Positions 1 to 4,336 are shown, counted from the first letter of the stretch. The stretch is 6,394 nucleotides of DNA from JAAYZK01 sp964535025 (GCA_964535025.1 CAZHRW010000238.1:1-6394), one strand, 5' to 3'. Numbers and translations are program-made. The notes: generated by a model not told the origin, from the sequence alone.

Positions 1-20
1 GCAAACAGAACGGCCAAGAG

Positions 21-206
21 AGCCACAAAGGCCACAAAGAACGCAAAGGAACCCACGGCAACGGCCTGTGCCACAGAGGGCACGGCCAACACAGAGAAAG
101 AAGCTTCACCACTACTGGGGCGTTGTCTCTGAGCCCTCTGTGAACTTCGTGGCCTGGCTGTGTCGTTGCTGTTCTTTCCGTTCTGTCTTTGTGTCCTTGG
201 TGGCTA
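21..206. repeat. Degenerate CCACAAAG / CCACAGAG intergenic repeat, both orientations
   Basis: The gene-free left end (1-251) is built from short related words. On the plus strand CCACAAAG appears at 23-30 and 32-39 and CCACAGAGGGC at 71-81. The same wording returns on the minus strand at 133-142 (GCCCTCTGTG), 145-154 (CTTCGTGGCC) and about 171-206 (reads as CCACCAAGGACACAAAG in reverse). The short reading frames across it have no recognisable protein features and are low-complexity. Similar CCACAGAG-type words are, from general knowledge, common in intergenic DNA of planctomycetes and some other environmental bacteria; their function is not known to me. No gene is called here. Confidence 0.6.
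72..142. repeat. Inverted repeat forming an imperfect long hairpin
   Basis: CACAGAGGGC at 72-81 is perfectly complementary to GCCCTCTGTG at 133-142. Inside it CAGAGA at 92-97 pairs with TCTCTG at 126-131. Outside it GGCCACAAAG (30-39) pairs 9 of 10 with CTTCGTGGCC (145-154). The arrangement could fold as a nested stem in RNA or arise from two oppositely oriented copies of the same repeat. It lies downstream of the HIT gene stop, so it could lie in that transcript's 3' region, but there is no T-tract typical of an intrinsic terminator. Confidence 0.5.
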
Positions 207-251
207 TCCCTGTCGTAGCCACGGAAACGGGAGGATCCGGGTTTTTCTTGT

Positions 252-848
252 TTATCCGTCTTGCCGTTTCGGAGTTGTTTCGGATTTCGAATTTCGGATT
301 TCGGATTTCCCCAGCAGTCCCAGTTCGCCGGCGGCCTCGCGGAGTCGCCGGTAGAGCGCTTCGAGCGCCTGGGGGATGACGCGGACGTCGCCGAGGACGG
401 TCATGAAGTTGGTATCGCCTTCCCAGCGGGGGACGACGTGCATATGGATGTGGCCGGGCAGGCCGGCGCCGGCGCAGTGGCCGATATTGAAGCCGACGTT
501 GTAGCCCTCGGCCTTGACGGCCCGTTCGAGCAGCCTCTGGCAGTCCCGCGCGGTGGTCATCAGTTCGGTCAGCTCCGTCTCGGACAGCTCGTGCAGGGTC
601 GCGACATGCGCCGTGGGGGCGACCAGCAGGTGCCCGCCGGTGTAGGGGAAGCGGTTCATCACCACCATCGTCCGCGCCCGCCGGTAGACCACCAGGTGTT
701 CCGCATCGTGTTCGGGCGTATCGCGATAGCGGCAGAGGAAGCAGTCGTCGCCGCCGGCGTCCAGCGCGTCGATATACTCCATCCGCCACGGCGCCCACAG
801 GTTGACCCATCGCTCGGTCGACGGGGTGTCGGTGTTCGATGCGTTCAT
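252..848 (-). CDS. HIT (histidine triad) family nucleotide hydrolase / Ap4A phosphorylase-like protein
   Basis: 198 aa, probably cytoplasmic. HIT proteins cleave or phosphorolyse nucleotide substrates such as diadenosine polyphosphates or AMP conjugates using a histidine nucleophile. The histidine triad HIHMHVV is at residues 133-139, within a PGHIHMHVVPRW stretch. An N-terminal LWAPWRMEYI motif (17-26) and a CFLC pair (Cys36, Cys39, probable zinc site) are characteristic of the branch that includes Ap4A phosphorylase-like proteins. NRFPYTGGHLLV (65-76) and YNVGFNIG (117-124) are further conserved HIT segments. The start at 848 is preferred because the conserved protein begins shortly after it and the in-frame extension up to 1001 has no family similarity. 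There is no Shine-Dalgarno sequence before this ATG, and the -10-like box ends only 6 nt upstream, so the mRNA may be leaderless. The last ~18 residues (from Lys181) are encoded by the TTTCGGA heptamers and flank, and are probably not part of the ancestral fold. Diverges from efp. The family call is firm; the exact substrate is not determined. Confidence 0.93.
   Translation of the reverse strand: MNASNTDTPSTERWVNLWAPWRMEYIDALDAGGDDCFLCRYRDTPEHDAEHLVVYRRARTMVVMNRFPYTGGHLLVAPTAHVATLHELSETELTELMTTARDCQRLLERAVKAEGYNVGFNIGHCAGAGLPGHIHMHVVPRWEGDTNFMTVLGDVRVIPQALEALYRRLREAAGELGLLGKSEIRNSKSETTPKRQDG
278..309. repeat. Tandem heptamer TTTCGGA, four units
   Basis: Four 7-bp units lie head to tail: TTTCGGA at 278-284, TTTCGAA at 285-291, TTTCGGA at 292-298 and TTTCGGA at 299-305, followed by a partial TTTCC. 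The repeat lies inside the 3' end of the minus-strand HIT reading frame, where it encodes the tail residues that include EIRNSKSE. Heptamers of this type, giving FRISDF/EIRNSKFEIRN-like peptides in spurious frames, are familiar from planctomycete intergenic DNA. Confidence 0.75.
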
Positions 849-854
849 GGCCGC

Positions 855-883
855 ACTATAGTCACCCCGCACGCCGGATGCAA
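855..883 (-). promoter_or_regulatory. Putative sigma70-type promoter for the HIT gene (leaderless start)
   Basis: Reading the minus strand, TTGCAT (883-878) is followed after 17 bp by TATAGT (860-855), which matches TATAAT at five of six positions. The -35 matches TTGACA only in TTG. Transcription would be expected to begin at about 849-847, which is the ATG of the HIT gene. Prediction by eye only. Confidence 0.5.
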
Positions 884-946
884 CGCGACGGCCCGACCCC
901 GCCCGCCGGCGGGCGGCGTGGCCGGCCGGGTGCGTGGAAAATGGCC

Positions 947-975
947 TTTGCACCGCCGGGGCGCACGTGTATACT
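947..975 (+). promoter_or_regulatory. Putative sigma70-type promoter for efp
   Basis: TTTGCA (947-952) and TATACT (970-975) are separated by 17 bp; the -10 matches TATAAT at five of six positions and the -35 matches TTGACA at four of six. Expected transcription start is near 982, giving a leader of about 40 nt that contains the GGAG ribosome-binding site at 1010-1013. It sits back to back with the promoter proposed for the HIT gene. Confidence 0.55.
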
Positions 976-1022
976 CTCCAGGCTCCGAACCGATGAGTCA
1001 TGGCATGATGGAGTCTTAACCG

Positions 1023-1583
1023 ATGTCGATGAAGGCGATCGATCTACGCAGGGGCATGGGCGTCTACTACCGCGACCAGGTGTGGGTGGTGCACAGTTCG
1101 ACGCACGTGCCGAAGGGCAAGGGCCGCAGCTATCAGCAGATCGAGCTGAAATCCGTCACGGACGGCACGATCATCCGCGAGCGGTTCCGCACGGAAGAGC
1201 AGCTCGATCAGGCGATCTTCGAACGCAAGACGATGGAGTACCTCTACAGCGAGGGCGACCGGCACATCGTCATGGACCTGGAGACCTACGAGCAGCTGCC
1301 CCTGGACGACGAGCTCATCGGCGACCAGCGGGTCTACCTGGCGCCGAACATCCCCATCGAGGTGTCCTTCGTCGAAGGCCGCGTCGTCGGGGCCGAGCTG
1401 CCCAATACGGTCGAGCTGACCATCGTGGACGTCCCCCCGGCCGTCAAGGGCGCCACGGTGACCAGCCAGCTCAAGGACGCCACCTGCGCCGGCGGCGCCC
1501 GCGTCCGCGTGCCCGGCTTCGTCGAGAACGGCACGGTCATCAAGGTCGACACGCGCACCGGCGAATACCTCGGCCGCGCGTAA
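1023..1583 (+). CDS. efp: Translation elongation factor P (EF-P)
   Basis: 186 aa, the usual EF-P length. EF-P binds near the ribosomal E site and rescues ribosomes stalled on polyproline stretches. The N-terminal KOW-like domain starts DLRRGMGVYY; the tip loop reads HVPKGKGRSY (28-37), with Lys33 at the position of the modified lysine of E. coli EF-P. The middle OB domain contains EYLYSEGDRHIVMDLETYEQ. The C-terminal OB domain is strongly conserved: LPNTVELTIVDVPPAVKGAT, then KDATCAGGARVRVPGF and ending IKVDTRTGEYLGRA. A GGAG at 1010-1013, 9 nt before ATG 1023, supports this start; a second ATG two codons on (1029) is possible. The loop has Pro-Lys-Gly-Lys rather than the common Lys-Pro-Gly-Lys, so the type of modification is uncertain. 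No modification enzyme gene is in the window. A tRNA gene follows on the same strand with its own promoter. Confidence 0.97.
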   Translation: MSMKAIDLRRGMGVYYRDQVWVVHSSTHVPKGKGRSYQQIELKSVTDGTIIRERFRTEEQLDQAIFERKTMEYLYSEGDRHIVMDLETYEQLPLDDELIGDQRVYLAPNIPIEVSFVEGRVVGAELPNTVELTIVDVPPAVKGATVTSQLKDATCAGGARVRVPGFVENGTVIKVDTRTGEYLGRA

Positions 1584-1588
1584 CAGGC

Positions 1589-1616
1589 TTGACATCGCCG
1601 CCCCGGCGCGAATAAT
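1589..1616 (+). promoter_or_regulatory. Promoter of tRNA-Arg
   Basis: A perfect TTGACA (1589-1594) and AATAAT (1611-1616, five of six) are 16 bp apart. Predicted transcription start is about 1623, leaving a 5' leader of roughly 15 nt before the tRNA. The -35 begins 5 nt after the efp stop codon. The spacer contains a small CGCCG/CGGCG hairpin (1596-1608) with no T-tract, so no terminator for efp is visible and read-through into the tRNA is possible. Confidence 0.7.
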
Positions 1617-1637
1617 GCCCTCGCCGACGCGCCCCGT

Positions 1638-1711
1638 GCGCCCGTAGCTCAATTGGATAGAGCGCCAGCCTCCGGAGCTGGAGGTTACAGGTTCGAATCC
1701 TGTCGGGCGTA
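1638..1711 (+). tRNA. trnR: tRNA-Arg, anticodon CCG
   Basis: A complete cloverleaf can be drawn. Acceptor strands are GCGCCCG (1638-1644) and CGGGCGT (1704-1710). The D-arm is GCTC/GAGC (1647-1650 and 1660-1663). The anticodon stem is CCAGC/GCTGG (1665-1669 and 1677-1681) with loop CTCCGGA, placing anticodon CCG at 1672-1674, which reads the arginine codon CGG. The variable loop is 5 nt (1682-1686). The T-arm is ACAGG-TTCGAAT-CCTGT (1687-1703). The discriminator is A1711. CCA is not encoded, since the next bases are GTT. The first acceptor pair is a G-U wobble instead of the usual Watson-Crick pair; this may be tolerated. CGG is a sensible codon to serve in such GC-rich genes. Confidence 0.95.
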
Positions 1712-1748
1712 GTTCCGTTCGCCGAAGACCGTATTATCCGTCGCCCCC

Positions 1749-1986
1749 GTCGGACCGGTCGGACCCGACCCGTCAGACCCGTCCGACGCCGTCGGACCCG
1801 TCAGACTCGTCCGACCCCGTCCGACCCCGTCGGACCCGTCAGACTCGTCCGACGCCGTCCGACGCCGTCAGACTCGTCAGACTCGTCCGACCCCGTCCGA
1901 TGCCGTCCGACCCGTCAGACTCGTCCGACCCGTCCGCCCCCGTCAGACTCGTCCGACCCGTCGGACCGTCCGACCCTGTCGGACGG
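1749..1986. repeat. 25-unit GTCCGAC/GTCAGAC/GTCGGAC tandem array with 38-bp higher-order period
   Basis: From 1749 to 1986 the sequence divides into 25 units that all begin GTC and mostly follow GTC-[C/A/G]-GAC plus 1-3 bases; nearly all are 9 or 10 bp. Units come in three types: GTCCGAC, GTCAGAC and GTCGGAC. Three consecutive blocks of exactly 38 bp (1791-1828, 1829-1866, 1867-1904) share a 9+9+10+10 unit layout; the first two differ at only two positions. A 37-bp derivative follows (1905-1941). GTCCGAC and GTCGGAC are reverse complements, so units can pair with one another. Translations are low-complexity (runs of SDPSDSSDPS or VGRV), so I do not call a gene. The array starts 38 bp after the tRNA-Arg gene. 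Function unknown. Confidence 0.85.
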
Positions 1987-2209
1987 CCCGCCCGACGCGC
2001 CCGGGGGCGCGACCCCCGCTCGATGGCGTTTGGACCGCCGCCCCGACCACGCCGCGGCACCCCGCGCGGGCGCCCCGCGGAAAACCGCCTTCACTTCCGA
2101 CGCACACCGCGCCGCCCGCCGGCGCGCCGGGGGTGTCCGCTCGGCGCGGGCGCGCGGGAGCACACCCTCGGCGCCGGCCTTTGCTATAACAGCCGGGATC
2201 GCCGCCGCG
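1987..2209. other. GC-rich spacer, no gene recognised
   Basis: Very GC-rich sequence between the tandem array and the 21-bp periodic block, with several short self-complementary runs such as CGGCGCGCCG near 2118-2130. Open frames run through it but contain only low-complexity Arg/Ala/Gly/Pro-rich translation without a recognisable domain or ribosome-binding site. A TATAAC (2185-2190) resembles a -10 box but has no acceptable -35 partner. I see nothing else supportable. Confidence 0.5.
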
Positions 2210-2335
2210 ATGAACAAAGTGAGCCCCGCGGTGAACAAAACGCGCGCGAGTCGTAACAAAGTATGGCCGCCGGTGAAAGAAATGGGCCGAACGGCGCACA
2301 TTATTAATCCGGGCCGCAACAATGTTCACACCGCG
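2210..2335. repeat. Degenerate 21-bp periodic repeat, about six units
   Basis: The words AACAAA (2213), AACAAA (2234), AACAAA (2255), AAAGAA (2276) and AACAAT (2318) recur at exact multiples of 21 bp, each preceded by a G/T-containing triplet and mostly followed by a G+C-rich half unit. The unit beginning at 2294 is strongly diverged. Because 21 is a multiple of three, the plus frame gives a 7-residue periodic peptide (MNKVSPA, VNKTRAS, RNKVWPP, VKEMGRT). There is no ribosome-binding site of note and no known family, so a repeat is preferred over a gene. Confidence 0.5.
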
Positions 2336-2364
2336 CGCCAAAACCCAAGTTTGGGTGTTCGCGC
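2335..2364. other. Long imperfect hairpin around ACCCAA-GT-TTGGGT
   Basis: GCGC (2335-2338) pairs with GCGC (2361-2364), AA (2340-2341) with TT (2358-2359), and ACCCAA (2343-2348) with TTGGGT (2351-2356). This gives twelve base pairs interrupted by two single mismatches, with a GT turn. No T-tract follows in either direction, so a classical intrinsic terminator is unlikely. Confidence 0.5.
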
Positions 2365-2406
2365 CGCCGGGGGCCGTGTCAAGCTGGGCAAACTGGGCAA
2401 AATACC

Positions 2407-2437
2407 GGAGAATTCCGAGAATTCGGGTTTTATGCCG
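2407..2437. repeat. GGAGAATTC dispersed repeat, copy A
   Basis: A 31-bp element beginning GGAGAATTC and ending GGGTTTTATGCCG. It matches copy C (2571-2601) at 30 of 31 positions, 164 bp apart. It is preceded by a short tandem CTGGGCAAA-CTGGGCAAA (about 2383-2400). Its final ATGCCG (2432-2437) also pairs with CGGCAT (2449-2454), a 6-bp stem with an 11-nt loop. Confidence 0.7.
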
Positions 2438-2467
2438 CGCTCCGTCGACGGCATCTATTAGGTGACA

Positions 2468-2493
2468 GACTAACAAAAAACCGCCTGTTAGTC
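2468..2493. other. Hairpin GACTAACA / TGTTAGTC
   Basis: GACTAACA (2468-2475) is perfectly complementary to TGTTAGTC (2486-2493), with a 10-nt A-rich then C-rich loop. An alternative outer pairing GTGAC (2462-2466) with GTCAC (2491-2495) is possible. The same inverted word GACTAAC/GTTAGTC forms the palindrome at 2650-2667, and AAACCG-CTGTTAG recurs at 2831-2844. It could be a protein-binding operator or part of a repeat family; there is no adjacent regulator gene. Confidence 0.55.
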
Positions 2494-2507
2494 ACGCCTG
2501 GGCGCCC

Positions 2508-2524
2508 GGAGAATTCGGAGAATT
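2508..2524. repeat. GGAGAATTC dispersed repeat, copy B (short)
   Basis: GGAGAATTCGGAGAATT at 2508-2524 is identical to the first 17 bases of copy C at 2571. It then diverges into a GGGACTATTGGGAGTAT stretch and lacks the GGGTTTTATGCCG end. Confidence 0.65.
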
Positions 2525-2546
2525 GGGACTATTGGGAGTATCTAAA

Positions 2547-2561
2547 CGCCCGAAACGGGCG
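2547..2561. other. GC hairpin CGCCCG-AAA-CGGGCG
   Basis: A perfect 6-bp GC stem (2547-2552 with 2556-2561) closes an AAA loop, lying exactly between repeat copies B and C. There is no T-tract on either side. It may be a structural part of a composite repeat made of copy B, the hairpin and copy C. Confidence 0.6.
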
Positions 2562-2570
2562 AAATGGCTC

Positions 2571-2601
2571 GGAGAATTCGGAGAATTCGGGTTTTATGCC
2601 G
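2571..2601. repeat. GGAGAATTC dispersed repeat, copy C
   Basis: A 31-bp element matching copy A (2407-2437) at 30 of 31 positions, including the GGGTTTTATGCCG end. Internally it contains two tandem GGAGAATTC words 9 bp apart. Confidence 0.7.
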
Positions 2602-2649
2602 GGCCGGAGGGGTGGTTGGGGCGGGCGCCGCGATGTAATCTGTCCCTAT

Positions 2650-2667
2650 CGACTAACGCGTTAGTCG
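2650..2667. other. Perfect 18-bp palindrome CGACTAACGCGTTAGTCG
   Basis: CGACTAACG followed directly by its reverse complement CGTTAGTCG, with no spacer. The 18-bp perfect symmetry is typical of a dimeric DNA-binding protein site, though it could also extrude as a cruciform. Its GACTAAC half-site is shared with the hairpin at 2468-2493. The nearest coding start is far away, so operator function for a gene seen here is unsupported. Confidence 0.65.
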
Positions 2668-2731
2668 GCCCCCGGCGGCGGGCGGATCGGCCCTCCTCCC
2701 GTGAGCAGTGTGGGGGCGGCCGGGTGCGGGG

Positions 2732-2757
2732 GCAAAAAAAGTCGCGCCTTTTTTTGC
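2732..2757 (-). terminator. A7/T7 hairpin, possible terminator of the reductase-sulfatase transcript
   Basis: GCAAAAAAAG (2732-2741) pairs perfectly with CTTTTTTTGC (2748-2757) around a TCGCGC loop: a 10-bp stem made mainly of A-T pairs. Read on the minus strand it ends in seven U residues, about 160 nt after the sulfatase stop. The A-T rich stem is not the classical GC stem plus U tail, so termination is uncertain; the symmetry would allow action in both directions. Confidence 0.35.
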
Positions 2758-2916
2758 GCAGGGGCGGTTTTCTTCTAATCACCGGGGATCTATAGCGTTA
2801 CGGCGGTTTTGCGCAGTGAAAGTGCATCCCAAACCGGCTGTTAGGGTGAGGGGGTAGTGCTTTTTGTTGAACGGGCGGCGGGGCGAAAGGCCCGCAGGTG
2901 CTTGTGCGGCGGCGGT
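2758..2916. other. Gene-free 3' spacer of the sulfatase with short direct repeats
   Basis: No coding region is supported between the A7/T7 hairpin and the sulfatase stop. GGCGGTTTT occurs at 2763-2771 and 2802-2810, and GCGCAG at 2756-2761 and 2811-2816. AAACCGGCTGTTAG at 2831-2844 repeats 2478-2491 with one mismatch. A GC-rich hairpin (about 2878-2895) lies about 21 nt after the sulfatase stop on the minus strand but lacks a following T-tract. Confidence 0.4.
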
Positions 2917-4320
2917 TTACGCTGTCGGTGGGGCATCGGCGGCGCCGGTGCGCGCCAGCCAGGCGTCGATGCGGCGGCGCAGGTCGGCGACGAGGTCGGT
3001 GCGGTCGTCGACGAGATTGTCCCGCTCGTCGGGGTCCGCCTGGAGGTCGAACAGCTGCTGGACGTCCCAGCCGTTGTCGGCAATGTACTTATAGCGGCCG
3101 TGGCGGATCATGCGGGTGGTCTTGTACTCGCAGAAGACCGGCCGGTCGTGCTCGATGCCGGCGGTGAGGGTCCCCATCAGCGAGTGGCCATGCATGACCG
3201 GCAGGGGCTCGGCCGAGGCCGCCTCCAGCAGCGTGGGGGCCAGATCGACCTGCGAGGCCGTCGAGCGGCTGACCAGGCCGCGACGGAACTTCTGTGGCCA
3301 GCGGAAGATAAGTGGAACGGCGGCGGACTGCTCGTACATCATGGTCTTGTAGACGCAGCCGTGATCGCAGAGCATCTCGCCGTGGTCGGCGATGTAGACG
3401 ACCAGCGTCTGGTCGAGCAGTCCCCGCCGCTGGAGGACATCCAGGCAGGCGGCGACGCCGTCGTCGATCAGGCTGACCATGCCGTAGTAGCTGGCGCGGA
3501 GGCCCCGCCAGTCGTCGGGCGCAAGTTTAGCCATCGTCGTGCGTTGGCGTTCCCGCACGGCCTGGGGCGCGCGTTCCATCGGGTCGTCGATGGGCGGGTC
3601 GATCGTGGCGGGGTCGTACATCGTGGCGTAGGGCCCCGGGGCATCGCGCAACGCGTGGGGGCCGGCCCAGTTCACGGCCAGGTAGAAGGGCTTGTCGGTT
3701 GCGACCTGCCCGAGCCACCGGGCGGCGGTGCGGCTGATCCACTGGTCGTGGTAGTGTTCGACGTCGAGCACGGACGGGCGGCACTCGCCCAAGGTGGTCC
3801 TGCGGGCGGCCAGGCGCCGCTGGTAGTCGGCGCGGAAGGCCTCGTGCAGGCCGCGCTGCTTGAGATAACTGATGTACGGGTCGCGGGTTGTGTCACCTGC
3901 GGCGCCGATCTTGCCGGTGGTGGCGAAGTCCTCGTCGAAGCCCACTTCCCAGTACCGCCGGCGACCTTCGGGCGTGCCCAGGACGGCCCCGGTGGCCAGG
4001 TGGGTCTTGCCGATGTGGCACGTGTGGTAGCCCGCCTCGCGCAGGGCCCGGGGCAGCGTGGGGCTGTCGCCGAGGAGGTCCTCGTAGAGGTTCTCGGTCA
4101 CCCCGGTCTCGTGGCCGAACCGGCCGGTGAGCATGGCGACGCGGCCGGGGACGCATAAAGGCGTGGCGCTGTAGGCGTTAGGGAAGTAGACGCCCTCGGC
4201 GGCCAGGCGGTCCAGCGCGGGCGTCCGGACCACCGGGTGGCCGGCGGCGCCCAGCACGCGGGGGTTGTGCTGCTCGCCGACCAGCAGGAGGATGTTCGGG
4301 TGGTAGGTGGTTTCGGGCAT
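2917..4320 (-). CDS. Type I (formylglycine-dependent) sulfatase
   Basis: 467 aa, a normal length for the family. Sulfatases hydrolyse sulfate esters using a formylglycine made from Cys or Ser in a C/S-x-P-x-R motif. Here it is LCVPGR with Cys56, followed by VAMLTGR. The N-terminal strand HPNILLLVGEQHNPRVLG carries metal-site residues, but the usual first Asp is Glu16. GKTHLATG (105-111) supplies the active-site Lys and His; ADHGEMLCDHG (311-321) supplies Asp312 and His313; Lys325 in VYKTMMYE is the further catalytic lysine. LFDLQADPDERDNL (423-436) is the usual C-terminal signature. There is no signal peptide or lipobox, so it appears cytoplasmic. ATG 4318-4320 is chosen because homology begins right after it; upstream codons to 4404 would overlap the reductase gene. 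No Shine-Dalgarno is visible, suggesting coupling to the reductase gene, which stops 16 nt upstream. The substrate cannot be told; no sulfatase-modifying enzyme gene is in the window. Confidence 0.94.
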   Translation of the reverse strand: MPETTYHPNILLLVGEQHNPRVLGAAGHPVVRTPALDRLAAEGVYFPNAYSATPLCVPGRVAMLTGRFGHETGVTENLYEDLLGDSPTLPRALREAGYHTCHIGKTHLATGAVLGTPEGRRRYWEVGFDEDFATTGKIGAAGDTTRDPYISYLKQRGLHEAFRADYQRRLAARRTTLGECRPSVLDVEHYHDQWISRTAARWLGQVATDKPFYLAVNWAGPHALRDAPGPYATMYDPATIDPPIDDPMERAPQAVRERQRTTMAKLAPDDWRGLRASYYGMVSLIDDGVAACLDVLQRRGLLDQTLVVYIADHGEMLCDHGCVYKTMMYEQSAAVPLIFRWPQKFRRGLVSRSTASQVDLAPTLLEAASAEPLPVMHGHSLMGTLTAGIEHDRPVFCEYKTTRMIRHGRYKYIADNGWDVQQLFDLQADPDERDNLVDDRTDLVADLRRRIDAWLARTGAADAPPTA

Positions 4321-4336
4321 GGAGGTTATCCGGCTG

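Noticed and set aside
849..1001. N-terminal extension of the HIT protein up to 1001
   Set aside because: The added 51 residues are Arg/Ala-rich, overlap the efp promoter and have no family similarity.
1749..1986. CRISPR array
   Set aside because: Units are 9-10 bp with no unique spacers between them, and there are no cas genes.
1839..2060. Minus-strand SDESDGSDG-type and plus-strand SDPSDSSDPS-type peptides
   Set aside because: Both are direct translations of the 9/10-bp array; the unit lengths shift the frame, which is not expected of a selected protein repeat.
2030..2461. Plus-strand frame of 143 codons across the 21-bp block
   Set aside because: Its first half is Arg/Ala low complexity and its second half only reflects the DNA periodicity and the GGAGAATTC repeat; no ribosome-binding site or family similarity was recognised.
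1638..2916. tRNA-integrated genomic island
   Set aside because: I found no duplicated tRNA 3' end (att site) downstream and no integrase gene in the window.
2857..4158. Long plus-strand reading frame of 433 codons opposite the sulfatase
   Set aside because: It is the antisense shadow of the sulfatase gene; its translation is Gly/Val/Ala/Arg-rich with no domain, while the minus strand has all sulfatase motifs.
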